Of a DNA stretch of 64,000 nucleotides, positions 47,267-56,800 are shown piece by piece. This DNA is from JASSUD01 sp031963415 (GTDB lineage: Bacteria > Pseudomonadota > Gammaproteobacteria > Burkholderiales > Burkholderiaceae). Position 1 is the first letter of the stretch. The number at the start of each line of letters is the position of its first letter. A program made the translations under genes and the position numbers. The notes beneath the pieces were generated by a model. The model worked only from the letters and a program-made list of their open reading frames with translations. It did not search any database and had not been told where the DNA came from. Location: NCBI GenBank assembly GCA_031963415.1, contig JASSUI010000001.1, positions 868,001 through 932,000 on the forward strand. Direction: 5' to 3'.

Positions 47267-47765
47267 ATGTTTGGCAATACTGCTTCTCCAACCCTGATAA
47301 GCAGACAATTACAGGTACAAGCTCAAAGCTATTTAGATCAGGCTTGTCTGCAAAAGGAAGCGCAGCATTTCGAGATGGCCTTAGCCCTATATGACCAGGC
47401 AAAAGTAACCTTTAGACATGCCGCGGCTGCGCACCAACTAGTTCCGTTATCTGAGCTGAAAAGCGCTGTAGCCAAAGCCCATACACCTCAGACATCAGAA
47501 GAAGACTCACTGCGGCAGCGTATCGCGGAGGTCTATTTTGAGCGCGGAAAACTCTTTGAGAAATTAAAAAAACCCCGGCAAAGCGCTGGCGAGTTATGTC
47601 AAAGCGAAAGCATGGGGGCATCCCGACGCGGTGGACAAGCTGCGTGGGTTGGATCAAAAGCGATCACCCAAATGCGCCACAGGGTATTCCTTCTTTGACC
47701 AGCCTAATAGCCATGCAGCGCCCAAAAGCATTGATGAAAAAAGCGCGTTAGTCGATTATCTATGA
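47267..47765 (+). pseudogene. N-terminal part of a family-1 NLR, frameshifted and cut by IS110
   Basis: MFGNTASPTLISRQLQVQAQ begins after AGAGGAGA. TPR helices follow (LYDQAKVTFRHAAAAHQL, then VYFERGKLFEKLKKP). A one-base-type frameshift near 47575 moves the frame to GKALASYVKAKAWGHPDAV. The fragment ends at EKSALVDYL, which is where the TIR/SEFIR-like region starts in paralogues (EKSALIDRL in the gene at 63460). An IS110-type element follows at once. This repeats the order family 2 then family 1. Confidence 0.75.
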
Positions 47766-48779
47766 GCCTGTCAGATATTTTGTGTGTCCGAGGTCAGTGT
47801 TAGCTAATGCCCACGCAATTCGTGCCAGTTTATTGGCAAGCGCACACGCAACAACATTAGTATGCTGCCGAATCAGCATAGAGCGAACCCAGTCAGCTAA
47901 ACGACCTGTATAACGCTCGTATCGCTGCAGATAGGAGCGTGCGCACTGGATAAGCAAGCGCCTGAGATTTTTGTCCCCCCTTTTACTGATGCCGAGAAGT
48001 CTGGCTTTGCCTCCTGTACTGTATTGGCGAGGCACTAGGCCAATCGATGCGGCAAAGTTGCGGCCACATCTATATTGCTTGCCATCACCCATTTCTGAAC
48101 TTAGCACGCTGGCGGTAATGGGACCCACGCCGGGGATGGTGAGTCAGCGTTGAGCAAGATCATCGTCACCAAGTTGCCGGTTTAATTCTTTGTCAAGAAT
48201 GCTGATTTGTTCGCTCAAATACTTGAAGTGGGCTTGCAGCTGCTCGAGAATCGTTACCAGCCTCGGCGGGAGCGGATGCTCGTCTAAAACAGCTGGCAGG
48301 CGCGTAATCGCCGCCTTGCCAACCGGCAAGCTAATGCCGAACTCGAGCAAAAATGCGTGGATCTGATTGATTGTTTTGACGCGATCACGTACGAAGGAAT
48401 CCCGTGTGCGGTGTAAGACAGAAAGCGTCTGCTGCGCTTCTGTTTTCGGTGTAACGAATCGCATGCTGGGAGGAGAAGCAGCTTCGCAGATTGCTTCTGC
48501 ATCAATAAAATCATTCTTGTTGGTTTTGATGAAAGGGCGAACGAATTGCGGCGAAATCAGCTTGACCTGATGGCCCAGTTGAGTCAGTTTGCGAGCCATC
48601 CAATGAGCACCAGCGCATGCTTCCATAACCACAGTACAGGCATGGAAGTTTCCAAAGAAAGTAATCAATTGCTTGCGCGAGATCTTTTTACGAAACACTT
48701 CTTTGCCTGACTGATCTTGCCCATGCAAGTTAAATGAGTGCTTGCCTAGATCAATTCCGATTAACGTTGCCTTTTGCAT
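47760..48779 (-). pseudogene. IS110-family transposase with one in-frame stop
   Basis: 339 codons in one frame, interrupted only by TGA at 48144-48146. N-terminal RuvC-like DEDD domain: GIDLGKHSFNLHG, MEACAGAHWMARK and NDFIDAEAI. C-terminal Transposase_20 domain: TIPGVGPITASVL, GLVPRQYSTGGKARLLGISK. The reading either side of the stop is conserved, so the nonsense change looks recent. Confidence 0.88.
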
Positions 48780-49467
48780 GATGGACTCCCTCTCTTTGGT
48801 AAGAATTCCCCGTCATCGTAATTGCTTTCGAAGCGGGGGCGACCATCTCATTACGCCTCAATTTGGGCAAGCTTTTTTTAAATTTCGTGCTGTTTTTCTG
48901 CATCCCGAATAGCTTGTTCAATATCTGCTAACCGCTCACGCAATTGCCCCAGTTCGACAGCTTGATTGTGAGCGGTCTGCTGAGAAGCAGTAAGCCTATT
49001 TTGCAATTTTTCAAGCTGTGTTTTTAAGTCATCAACGGTTGGAGACTCATCAATCAGTTCGCGTTTTGCATCCTCAGCTTGCTGTTGGGCTTATATGTGT
49101 AAGGGGGATATCTTTAGTCGCGTAAATATGCATTTGATCGACATAAGCGCGGTAATCGGCTTGGCGTAAGCAAGGCGCGTTGAAGAAACAGGGTAGCAAG
49201 GCAAGAGAAGAAGCGTAAAGTGGAATGTCGCCCAGAAGAAGACCGATTTCACATTGATGCAATTTGCTCGAACATAAGGTGTTCAGTATTTGACACGATA
49301 GGCTAAGCATTATTTGGTAGATAAAATTGGTACGTAATAATTTTTACTAAAGTATTTATGAAATCTTTTATATTGAAAATAATGGTTGTTGCAAGAATAA
49401 TTTTTTAAATTTCGAATCGATTAAAAAATTAAATTTATTAACAATTTCTCTTTTTATTGATTTAATA
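48780..49467. other. IS110 flank and AT-rich spacer with a coiled-coil relic
   Basis: Contains the relic at 48878-49089, then about 380 bp falling to very low GC before the orphan gene. A minus-strand frame at 49074-49310 has no recognisable features. Nothing else is supported. Confidence 0.4.
48878..49089 (-). pseudogene. C-terminal coiled-coil fragment of an unknown protein
   Basis: A frame of 69 codons without a start reads AQQQAEDAKRELIDESPTVD, then LKTQLEKLQNRLTASQQTA and LGQLRERLADIEQAIRDAEK, a clear heptad-type coiled coil ending in a stop. The upstream part is missing. The parent gene is not identified. Confidence 0.5.
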
Positions 49468-50199
49468 ATGAAAGCCCCGAGTCTGAATTTTCTATATTTT
49501 AATAAAATTAATAATCCCCAAAAAACTGAGCTAACTGAGGTTAAAGTTGCTAGTGAAGTTGATCAAAAAGTAGTTGAAAAAAGCCGCTCAGAAAATTCAC
49601 CTCAATCTAATATTTTTCTGAATTTATTATGCACAGCTGTTTTTGGCAGCGCACTTTATTACATAAATTCAACCCAGGGGGAGTCTAATCGCTTCTTTGA
49701 AAAGTCAGATTTTTTATCTCTATCGCTCTTCTTCGCAATGGGGGTCTTGTGCAAAAAATTGAATGATCGTGTTAGAGGTCTAGAAAGTAAATTGGAACAA
49801 TTTCATCGTAATAGCACCTCGGTTCGCTGGGAAGAAATTGAAAATAAACCCCGTAATTTAAAAGAATATTATCTTTATGAGGAAGTACTTCATGCGTCAA
49901 TTACTGACGATTTCTTTCATACTGATGATGAATGGTACCGTGGGGTGCACCGCACAAAAGCGGCTTACTTTTTGCCAAGAAATGATGCGCTTGTTGAGGC
50001 ATATCAACCTGGAAGATTTGTGGAATTTATCAATGGGGAGAAACGAAAAATTACTAGTGTCGAGATAGTTCATTCTAAGGCAATGGTTATAAATGTGGAT
50101 GGTGATCTGTTTAATCCAGATAAAGTTGGCGTGCCAAGCCGTTATTTACTCCTTCCTAGTAACGATCAGTTTCATAAGCATATCGATGTTGTTGCATAA
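49468..50199 (+). CDS. Hypothetical membrane-anchored protein
   Basis: 243 aa, AT-rich relative to its neighbours, suggesting separate origin. Residues about 49-66 (FLNLLCTAVFGSALYYI) and 84-95 (LSLSLFFAMGVLC) are hydrophobic and could span the membrane, followed by a short coiled coil (KLNDRVRGLESKLEQFHRN). The soluble C-terminal part (110-243) contains WYRGVHRTKAAYFLPR and FVEFINGEKRKITSVEI, with no recognised fold. It is isolated between two IS110 relics. Host-directed effector, immunity protein and phage cargo are all possible; none is supported. Confidence 0.6.
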   Translation: MKAPSLNFLYFNKINNPQKTELTEVKVASEVDQKVVEKSRSENSPQSNIFLNLLCTAVFGSALYYINSTQGESNRFFEKSDFLSLSLFFAMGVLCKKLNDRVRGLESKLEQFHRNSTSVRWEEIENKPRNLKEYYLYEEVLHASITDDFFHTDDEWYRGVHRTKAAYFLPRNDALVEAYQPGRFVEFINGEKRKITSVEIVHSKAMVINVDGDLFNPDKVGVPSRYLLLPSNDQFHKHIDVVA

Positions 50200-50484
50200 G
50201 TTCTGTTATTTTCTATATCCACACATGGACTCCCGCTTATGAGCAAGATTAGTTTGCATGTTGAGGGTCACGACTGCGTCCGTACATTCGGCTTGTAAGT
50301 GTGCGTATTTACGCACCAGCCACGATGGTAATTTGCGCGCTTGCTCCTTATCGGCCTTCTGACTTCATACAGCAGCCGTCGGATATATCAGGGTTTGCAA
50401 GCGCCGGTCCGACCGGTTCGCCATGCTTGCCAATTCTTGCGCAATCGAACAGAAGTTGGGCTGTACTCTAATAAAATAGGTAAG

Positions 50485-51502
50485 TCATGCTACGTTAAAT
50501 TTCTCTTCATATCTTAGTAGCGCCCATGCGATGCGAGCTGTCTTATTTGCCACAGCGATCGCAGCAATGTTTACGTGCCGGCGCTGCATAAGTTTCTTGA
50601 TCCATTGGCTATGTCTGTCGTCACGACGATGCACAAAATGCATGACGGCACGGGCACCTTGTACAAGTAAGGTGCGTAGGTAACTATCCCCTCGCTTGGT
50701 AATGCCGCTGAGTTTAGTCTTTCCCCCACTGGATTGTTGTCTAGGCGTCAACCCAAGCCATGCTGCAAACTGTCGCCCATTTTTGAACTGCGATGGATCG
50801 CCTACGCTGCTCACAAGCGCAGTCGCAATCACAGGGCCAATACCAGGCACAGTGGCTAACCGCTGACAAACCTCGCTTTGCTTGAAGATGAGAGCCATCT
50901 CGTTGTCGAGTTCATCGAGCCACCGCTGCATGACATTGAGCTGTTCCAGATACATGAATCCAAGGCGTCTGAGTAAAGGAGTCATACGAACGAGCACTCG
51001 CATCATCGATAAGCATGATGATATTTTTCCGCAATTGAAGTAGACCGATTGGGAAGACAAAGCCTTCTTCAGCAAACATACTACGGATCTGATTGGATTT
51101 GGCAGTACGTTCTTGAATAAGGCGGGTGCGCATCCGATGCACAGACTGCAACGATTGCTGCTCGGCACTCTTGATTGTGACGCAGTGGATATCTCGTCTA
51201 GTCACTGCGGCGCAGATTGCCGCTGCATCATTGGCGTCATTCTTACCACCCACGCGAAATGGCGTTACATATTGCGTGGGCAGTAAACAGACAGTATGTC
51301 CTAACGAAGTCAATTCACGCGCCCAAAAATGCGAGCTGTGGCAAGCTTCTATGCCGATCAGGCTGGGTTCAAGCTTAGAGAAAAATTTCAGCACCTCAGT
51401 GCGACGCAGTTTACGCTGCATAACCGTGTCACCATGACGATTAATGCCATGAATCTGAAAGACGCTTTTTGCAATATCTAAGCCAATGGTAAGGGTAGGC
51501 AT
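50485..51502 (-). pseudogene. IS110-family transposase with a frameshift
   Basis: Starts MPTLTIGLDIAKSVFQIHGI at 51502. The DEDD domain (IGIEACHSSHFWARELTSLG, then KNDANDAAAICAAV) runs to about 51000, where the frame shifts by one base inside IMLIDDAS; the second frame carries LATVPGIGPVIATALVSSVG and LTPRQQSSGGKTKLSGITKR. It is a different lineage from the element at 47760. The flank 50200-50484 holds nothing recognisable. Confidence 0.88.
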
Positions 51503-51710
51503 AGCTTTTCTCCAAGAATAAGCGTGAGTGGTCACAAGTTTCACCCCGGAGGGAGCGGGAGTCCATATCATCAACTTTGGGTGCCAGATATGCGTATCCG
51601 GAGTCCGTAGAGAAAGTGCGCAGACAATGCCGAAGTTTGAAGGGCGATCCAGCAGAAACTGACGTTTCACGCTTTACAGAAGAGGCGATCATCCATGTTG
51701 AAGGATGGGA

Positions 51711-51921
51711 ATGAGTCAACGGTGACTTGGTGACGGTTTCCCTGCAAGGTGACTATGGTAAGCGCCGATCGGCCTTAATTATTCAGTCAGACTTATTATC
51801 TGATTTAGATAGCGTTTTGCTGTGTCCGGTGACAAGTAATCTACGCAATGCTGCATTTCGCGTTACCATCGAACCTAATATGACCAATGGCCTGTATAAA
51901 CTCTCGCAAGTTATGGTGGAC
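51711..51921 (+). pseudogene. MazF/PemK-type toxin, interrupted by IS3
   Basis: LVTVSLQGDYGKRRSALIIQ, then LDSVLLCPVTSNLRNAAFRV and LYKLSQVMVD, is the N-terminal two-thirds of a PemK/MazF mRNA interferase. An IS3-family element starts directly after VMVD. At the 5' end ATGAGTCAACGG is out of frame with GDLVTVSL, suggesting a small deletion. The sequence before it ends RFTEEAIIHVEGWE, which may be the tail of the antitoxin. The 3' part of the toxin was not found beyond the IS. Confidence 0.7.
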
Positions 51922-52000
51922 TGGAGTGAACCCCTGAGTCTGGACCAAGCAGGAAGAATAAATTGATACGCTTGCTAAGCTTTTTAAAAGGAATAGCAAG

Positions 52001-52363
52001 ATGTCAGCAAGAGGACCTTATCGGCGTCATAGCCCGCAGTTCAAACTACAATTGTGTAGCGACATTGGTAGTGGCAAGCTAGGCCGACGTGAAGCTCAGC
52101 GCATTTACCAAATCTCTGCCAATCTGATTCAGTTGTGGCTTACTCAATATGAGCGAGGCGAATTGAATGTTGAGGACGCGGCTGCTACTACAATGGCAGA
52201 ATATGAGACCCAAATAGCCGTATTAGAACGCAAAGTGGGGCAGCTCACAATGGAGCTCGACCTGCTTAAAAAAACGCCACGACGACAACCCGAAACCAGC
52301 AACGACAGCTTATCCATCATCAGCGGCCCTATGGTTGTTCCATCCGATGGGGGTGCAAAATGA
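52001..52363 (+). CDS. IS3-family OrfA
   Basis: 120 aa DNA-binding component: HTH (FKLQLCSDIGSGKLGRREAQ, then RIYQISANLIQLWLTQYE) and a leucine-zipper helix (YETQIAVLERKVGQLTMELD). An A7 run at 52268-52274 lies near its end. A -1 shift there enters the OrfB frame, which is open from that point, so a fused OrfAB transposase can be made as in other IS3 elements. Confidence 0.92.
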   Translation: MSARGPYRRHSPQFKLQLCSDIGSGKLGRREAQRIYQISANLIQLWLTQYERGELNVEDAAATTMAEYETQIAVLERKVGQLTMELDLLKKTPRRQPETSNDSLSIISGPMVVPSDGGAK

Positions 52364-53169
52364 TCGCGCTACTTCGCAGTACGTTCTATTATCAGTCCGT
52401 CTTGCAGACCGAAATAGCGGATGACAAACAGGTACTTGAACTCATTGAGGCTATCCAAGATGAATTCCCAGGATATGGTTATCGGCGTATTACGCATGCG
52501 TTACGCACGCAAGGTTATGTAATTAACCACAAACGTATTGCCCGTATCATGAAAGAGCATCGTCTGAGCGTGAGGCGACGCCGTCGCCGGCCGTATTTCA
52601 CCTCAGCAGAGGATGGTCTGGCGGCCTTTCCTAATTTGTACTGCAATCTTATCCCTAGCCAGCCGAATAAGGTATGGATTGCAGATATTACGTTCGTTCG
52701 TATCACAACGGGGTTTGCTTATTTGGCTGTCATCTTGGATGCATGGAGTCGTAAAGTGATTGGCTATGCCATTTCTCGACAGATCGACACAGATCTCACT
52801 TTAGCTGCTCTCAAAGCAGCTGTGCAGAGCCGTCAGCCAGTACCCAATACCTGTATCCATCACAGCGACCAAGGTAGCCAGTATGGCAGTCGTCGATACC
52901 GTCAGGCGTTGCAGCAATATGGCTTAATAGGATCAATGAGTGCTGTTGCTAATCCCTATGATAATGTCCAAGCAGAGAGTTTCATGAAAACCCTTAAGGT
53001 GGAAGAAGTCTATTTGGCTGGCTACGAGACTTTCTCCGATATCACGGCTCGTTTGCCGTACTTTATTGAGCATGTTTACCATGCCAAGCGAATGCATTCG
53101 GCGCTTGGTTATCTCTCTCCCAACCAATTCGAGGATCAACTCACTCAGCAGGCGGCTCAAATTTTATAA
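52360..53169 (+). CDS. IS3-family OrfB transposase (DDE integrase)
   Basis: 269 aa. HTH_21 region PGYGYRRITHALRTQGYVIN, then the rve core with D in WIADITFVR, D in IHHSDQGSQYGS and E in VQAESFMKTLK. The start overlaps the OrfA stop (ATGA). The frame is intact, so the element may be active. Confidence 0.94.
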   Translation: MIALLRSTFYYQSVLQTEIADDKQVLELIEAIQDEFPGYGYRRITHALRTQGYVINHKRIARIMKEHRLSVRRRRRRPYFTSAEDGLAAFPNLYCNLIPSQPNKVWIADITFVRITTGFAYLAVILDAWSRKVIGYAISRQIDTDLTLAALKAAVQSRQPVPNTCIHHSDQGSQYGSRRYRQALQQYGLIGSMSAVANPYDNVQAESFMKTLKVEEVYLAGYETFSDITARLPYFIEHVYHAKRMHSALGYLSPNQFEDQLTQQAAQIL

Positions 53170-53201
53170 CTTGCTTGGTCCAGACTCAGGGGTTCACTCC
53201 A

Positions 53202-53620
53202 GATGTGTGTCAGTTTATATCCGCTGATGACAACTTCAAGCGTTGATACAGCAAAAAACTCTATCAGATTGGGCTATTGAACTGTTAACTTGTGGGCTAG
53301 AAGATGAAGATTGTTATCTCAGGTCAATCGCTGCAAAAAAATTGGCAGAACATAAAACGCTACCTGAAGATACGATTGCTACTCTAATTGATAGGCTATC
53401 CTATCAGGATGAGATGAGCTTAAGAAATTTTTTCAACGCCCTAGACCAGCAAGAGCCACCTTCAAACCATATTATTGAAGCTTTGGAAGCGTGGCTATTG
53501 AAAAATGAAGATAGATTTAACCGCTGGATAACTGATAAAGCATATGAAGCCCTATTTAAACATAAGAAGCTGACTTCACTACCAGCTTGCTACCAGAACA
53601 ACAGATCAAATCCAAAATAG
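53202..53620 (+). pseudogene. HEAT-repeat fragment, probably from an NLR gene
   Basis: After the IS3 end the frame reads LLTCGLEDEDCYLRSIAAKK, then LAEHKTLPEDTIATLIDRL and HIIEALEAWLLKNEDRF, the helix pattern of the NLR HEAT units though more diverged. No start, NACHT or leader is present. The orientation is opposite to the neighbouring HEAT-type NLR. The 280 bp to 53898 show nothing recognisable. Confidence 0.5.
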
Positions 53621-53898
53621 TTAATAAGTTTGATGGCTCCAGCGTGCGTACCGCACCTTCAGTAACAACACGCTGACAAGAAAAGCCACCCAGGATTTGA
53701 GAAATTTAGATCCTCAATATATGATCATTTTAAAAGCAAACGGAAAAAACGTTAAAAATAGGCTAATAGCAGCTATTTTTAACGAATTTATCCTAACTGC
53801 TGCAACTTCCAAAAAAGCGCGATAAAATCGGCATTATGTAAAATCATTCCTCCGCATAGATTACCTTTATCCCAGGAACGGGCTCTATGGCCATTCTT

Positions 53899-56800
53899 TT
53901 ACTCTTGGATCCCTGCTTCGCTTTGCACTGCTTTAAAAGATGCAACCACTTTATTTATCTTCTCTATCTCCACAGGCTCGGTTTCCCCTGGTCCGGTTTC
54001 CGTATAAAAATGGAGTCTATCGCCTTGAATATAGAGTGGCGCAATATGAGCGGCACTGTGACGAAACAAAATCCTATACAGCATTTGGATTTGATCCGCT
54101 TCCAGCTCAGGTAGCATCGCGTAAACCCGCCTAATCTGTAAGGACAACGCAGTGGCTGCCGCATACCTGCTCCCGCGGCCCTTATCCTGCACAGCTTTGA
54201 TCAATGCCTTAATGGCCTCCATAGACAGCGGCGTCTTCTGCCTGCCTAACAGAATGGCCGCTGCCTTCCTGATATAGTCACAGTTATCCCCTAAATCCTG
54301 GATCAATGGCTGGAGGACGGTATCTGGTAGAGTCTCATGCCCCGTCTTCTGACTTTCTAGCGCACGCGCTGCCAAATAGCTGACATAGTCTTTGTCGTGT
54401 AAAGCCTCGATCAATGCCTGGATGGCGTCCGTAGACAGTGTCTTCTGCCTGCCTAATACATGGACTGCTTCCTGCCTGACATCATGGTCACGATTCTTAT
54501 CCTGTAAAACCTGGATGGCCTCCATAGACAGCGTCTTTTGATTGCCTAACGCATAGTCTGCTGCCGCCCCAACACCAGAGCTTTTAGCCTGTAAAGACTG
54601 GGCGGCGCGCTCAGACAGCTTCTTCTGCTTGAGAAAAAATACACTACGAGCGGCCTCCTCCCTGTCAAAACGGTCTTTATCCTGTACAGGCTGGAGGGTA
54701 GTCTCTGATAGAGTCTTATGCTTGCCTAACGCATGGGTTGCCGCACCCCTGATATCAGCGTGTTCATCCTGTACAGCCTGGTTCAATGCCTGGATGGCGT
54801 CCGTAGACAGCGTCTTCTGCCTGCCTAATATACGGGCTGCTTCCTGCCTGACATGATGGTAACGGTTTTTATCCTGTACAGCCCGGATCAATGGCTGGAG
54901 GACTGTCTCTGATAGTGTCATATGCCCGCCTAATGCAGTGGCTGCCGCATTCCTGATATAAGCGTGTCTATGCTGTACAGCCTGGATCAATGTTTGGATG
55001 GCTTCCTTAGACAGCGTCTTCTGCCTGTTTAATACATAGGCTGCTGACCGTGCTCCCCACCCGTTACTGTTTTTATCCTGCGGAGCCTGCTGGATCACAC
55101 GGATCAATGCCTGAATGGCAGCCTCCGAAAATGTCTTCTGATTGCCTAACGCAAGGTCTGCTTCCGACCTGGTGTCTTCATCTCGTAAAGCCTCGATCAA
55201 TTTCAGGACAGCGGCCTCTGACAAAGCGGGGCGGTCTCCCAAGATTCGAAGAATAGCCTTTTCTTCATCTTGTAAAGCCTTGATTAATTCCAGGCTGGCG
55301 GTCTCTGACAAAGTGAGGTGGTGTTGCAAGATTTGAAGATTAAATTTTTTCTCACTCTCAATCTGATTCAAGGCTTCGACCAGCAGACGCTCGGGGAAGA
55401 TTTGCTGGCAACCTAATGCGCTCCCCACATAATAGCCTTGACTGTTTTCGATCTCGAAACGCAACCACTGCATCAGCTCTGCTTCTAGCTTATCGACGGT
55501 TGCTTTGTCTAATCGGGTGCGGGCCTCATTCAAGCACCCCATCATCACCTGCTGATGACGGCCCCCGATCAGGTCACGGGGTGCCTGTTCTAATAAAGCA
55601 AAGAATTGCTCCAGAGCCGCATCCTTGAGCAAGCCCGCCACCATCCACCAGACAATCTCGTAACGGGGGTTATATTTATGCGTGGCAATAAATGCTTCCA
55701 CCTCATGCTGCTTCGGCATCACATCCAAACCCATTTGTACCCTATAAACGGGAACAGAGGACCTTTCCACATCAGTATATGTTTGCAGATGTCTGACCAA
55801 AAACTTCGCCGCAAAAAACTCCTGAAATGTTAAATGCAGAAAATGATAGCGTCTCTCGGCTTCAGGCAGTTCTGCATCAGCTGTGTGTAAATACGAGGTC
55901 TTCTTCAGATTAGTGGTAAAACTGATAGGGAATATTTTTCCTGCCTGAGCGCTCTTATTCAATTCCTGCCTGCGATCACCCAGATCTTGTCTGCTAAATT
56001 CAATTTGCCCCGCCTCTAATCCTTTAAATGCTAAATAACCGAGATAATGAACCTCGGCTGTCATCAGCTCTTCCAGCTCTGCTTCTGACAAACTATCAAT
56101 GACATCAGTTCCTAATAGCTGACCTTCCTCTTTTTTCTCTAAACGTATACTGTCTTTGCGCCATAATTTATCGACCATCGCCTCATAGAGCATCGACATC
56201 GTCACCGCTTGATGTTTGGGAAGTCTGTCCCAGCTATAGCACAGCGCATCCAACTGAATGGGGATATTCACTAAGCTTTGAACTACAGGCGTGCGATTGA
56301 TAAATTCCTGAATCGCAGCTTGGTTCGACTCAGGTGCAAATTTTTCAATATAAGTATGGACATTCTCTGGGCTAAACCCAATGGTTTCTAACTCTAAATC
56401 CAATTCTCCAAGTACTCGAGTGTCCACCCCGGCCGGCCGAGAGGTGATGACCACATGCTTTTGATTAAGCAGCTCCTCTAGAAATTTCTTGAGCGGACTA
56501 CGATCATCCAATTCACCTATCACCTCATCCAGACCATCTAAAATAAAAAGCGTCTTGTCTCGATGCGCGTAAAATGTTTTAGCTAGGGCTTTCGCTCGAT
56601 CTTCTTCATGAGCGATAAAATAGTATTTGCAAAACAAATCTTCGAAACGGGTAGGGAGATGCGTTTTGAGTTGCCGTAGCGGTACCCACAACACACAGTC
56701 AAACTGGTCCTGCCAAAGTTTATTGTGGTGGTATTCATAAACCAGCTTTTTACACAAAGTGGTCTTACCAATTCCCGCTCGTCCCTGAATTAAAATCCGC

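Larger units (their letters stand above)
51922..53201 (+). mobile_element. IS3-family insertion sequence (1,280 bp), intact ends
   Basis: Terminal inverted repeats of about 30 bp, TGGAGTGAACCCCTGAGTCT then GGACCAAGCA, at 51922-51951 and complementary at 53172-53201. Both transposase frames are open. It splits a mazF-like gene on the left, with NLR HEAT sequence on the right, so a deletion accompanied or followed insertion. Confidence 0.92.

Noticed and set aside
49074..49310. 78-codon minus-strand frame
   Set aside because: No start signal, domain or composition support; overlaps the coiled-coil relic.
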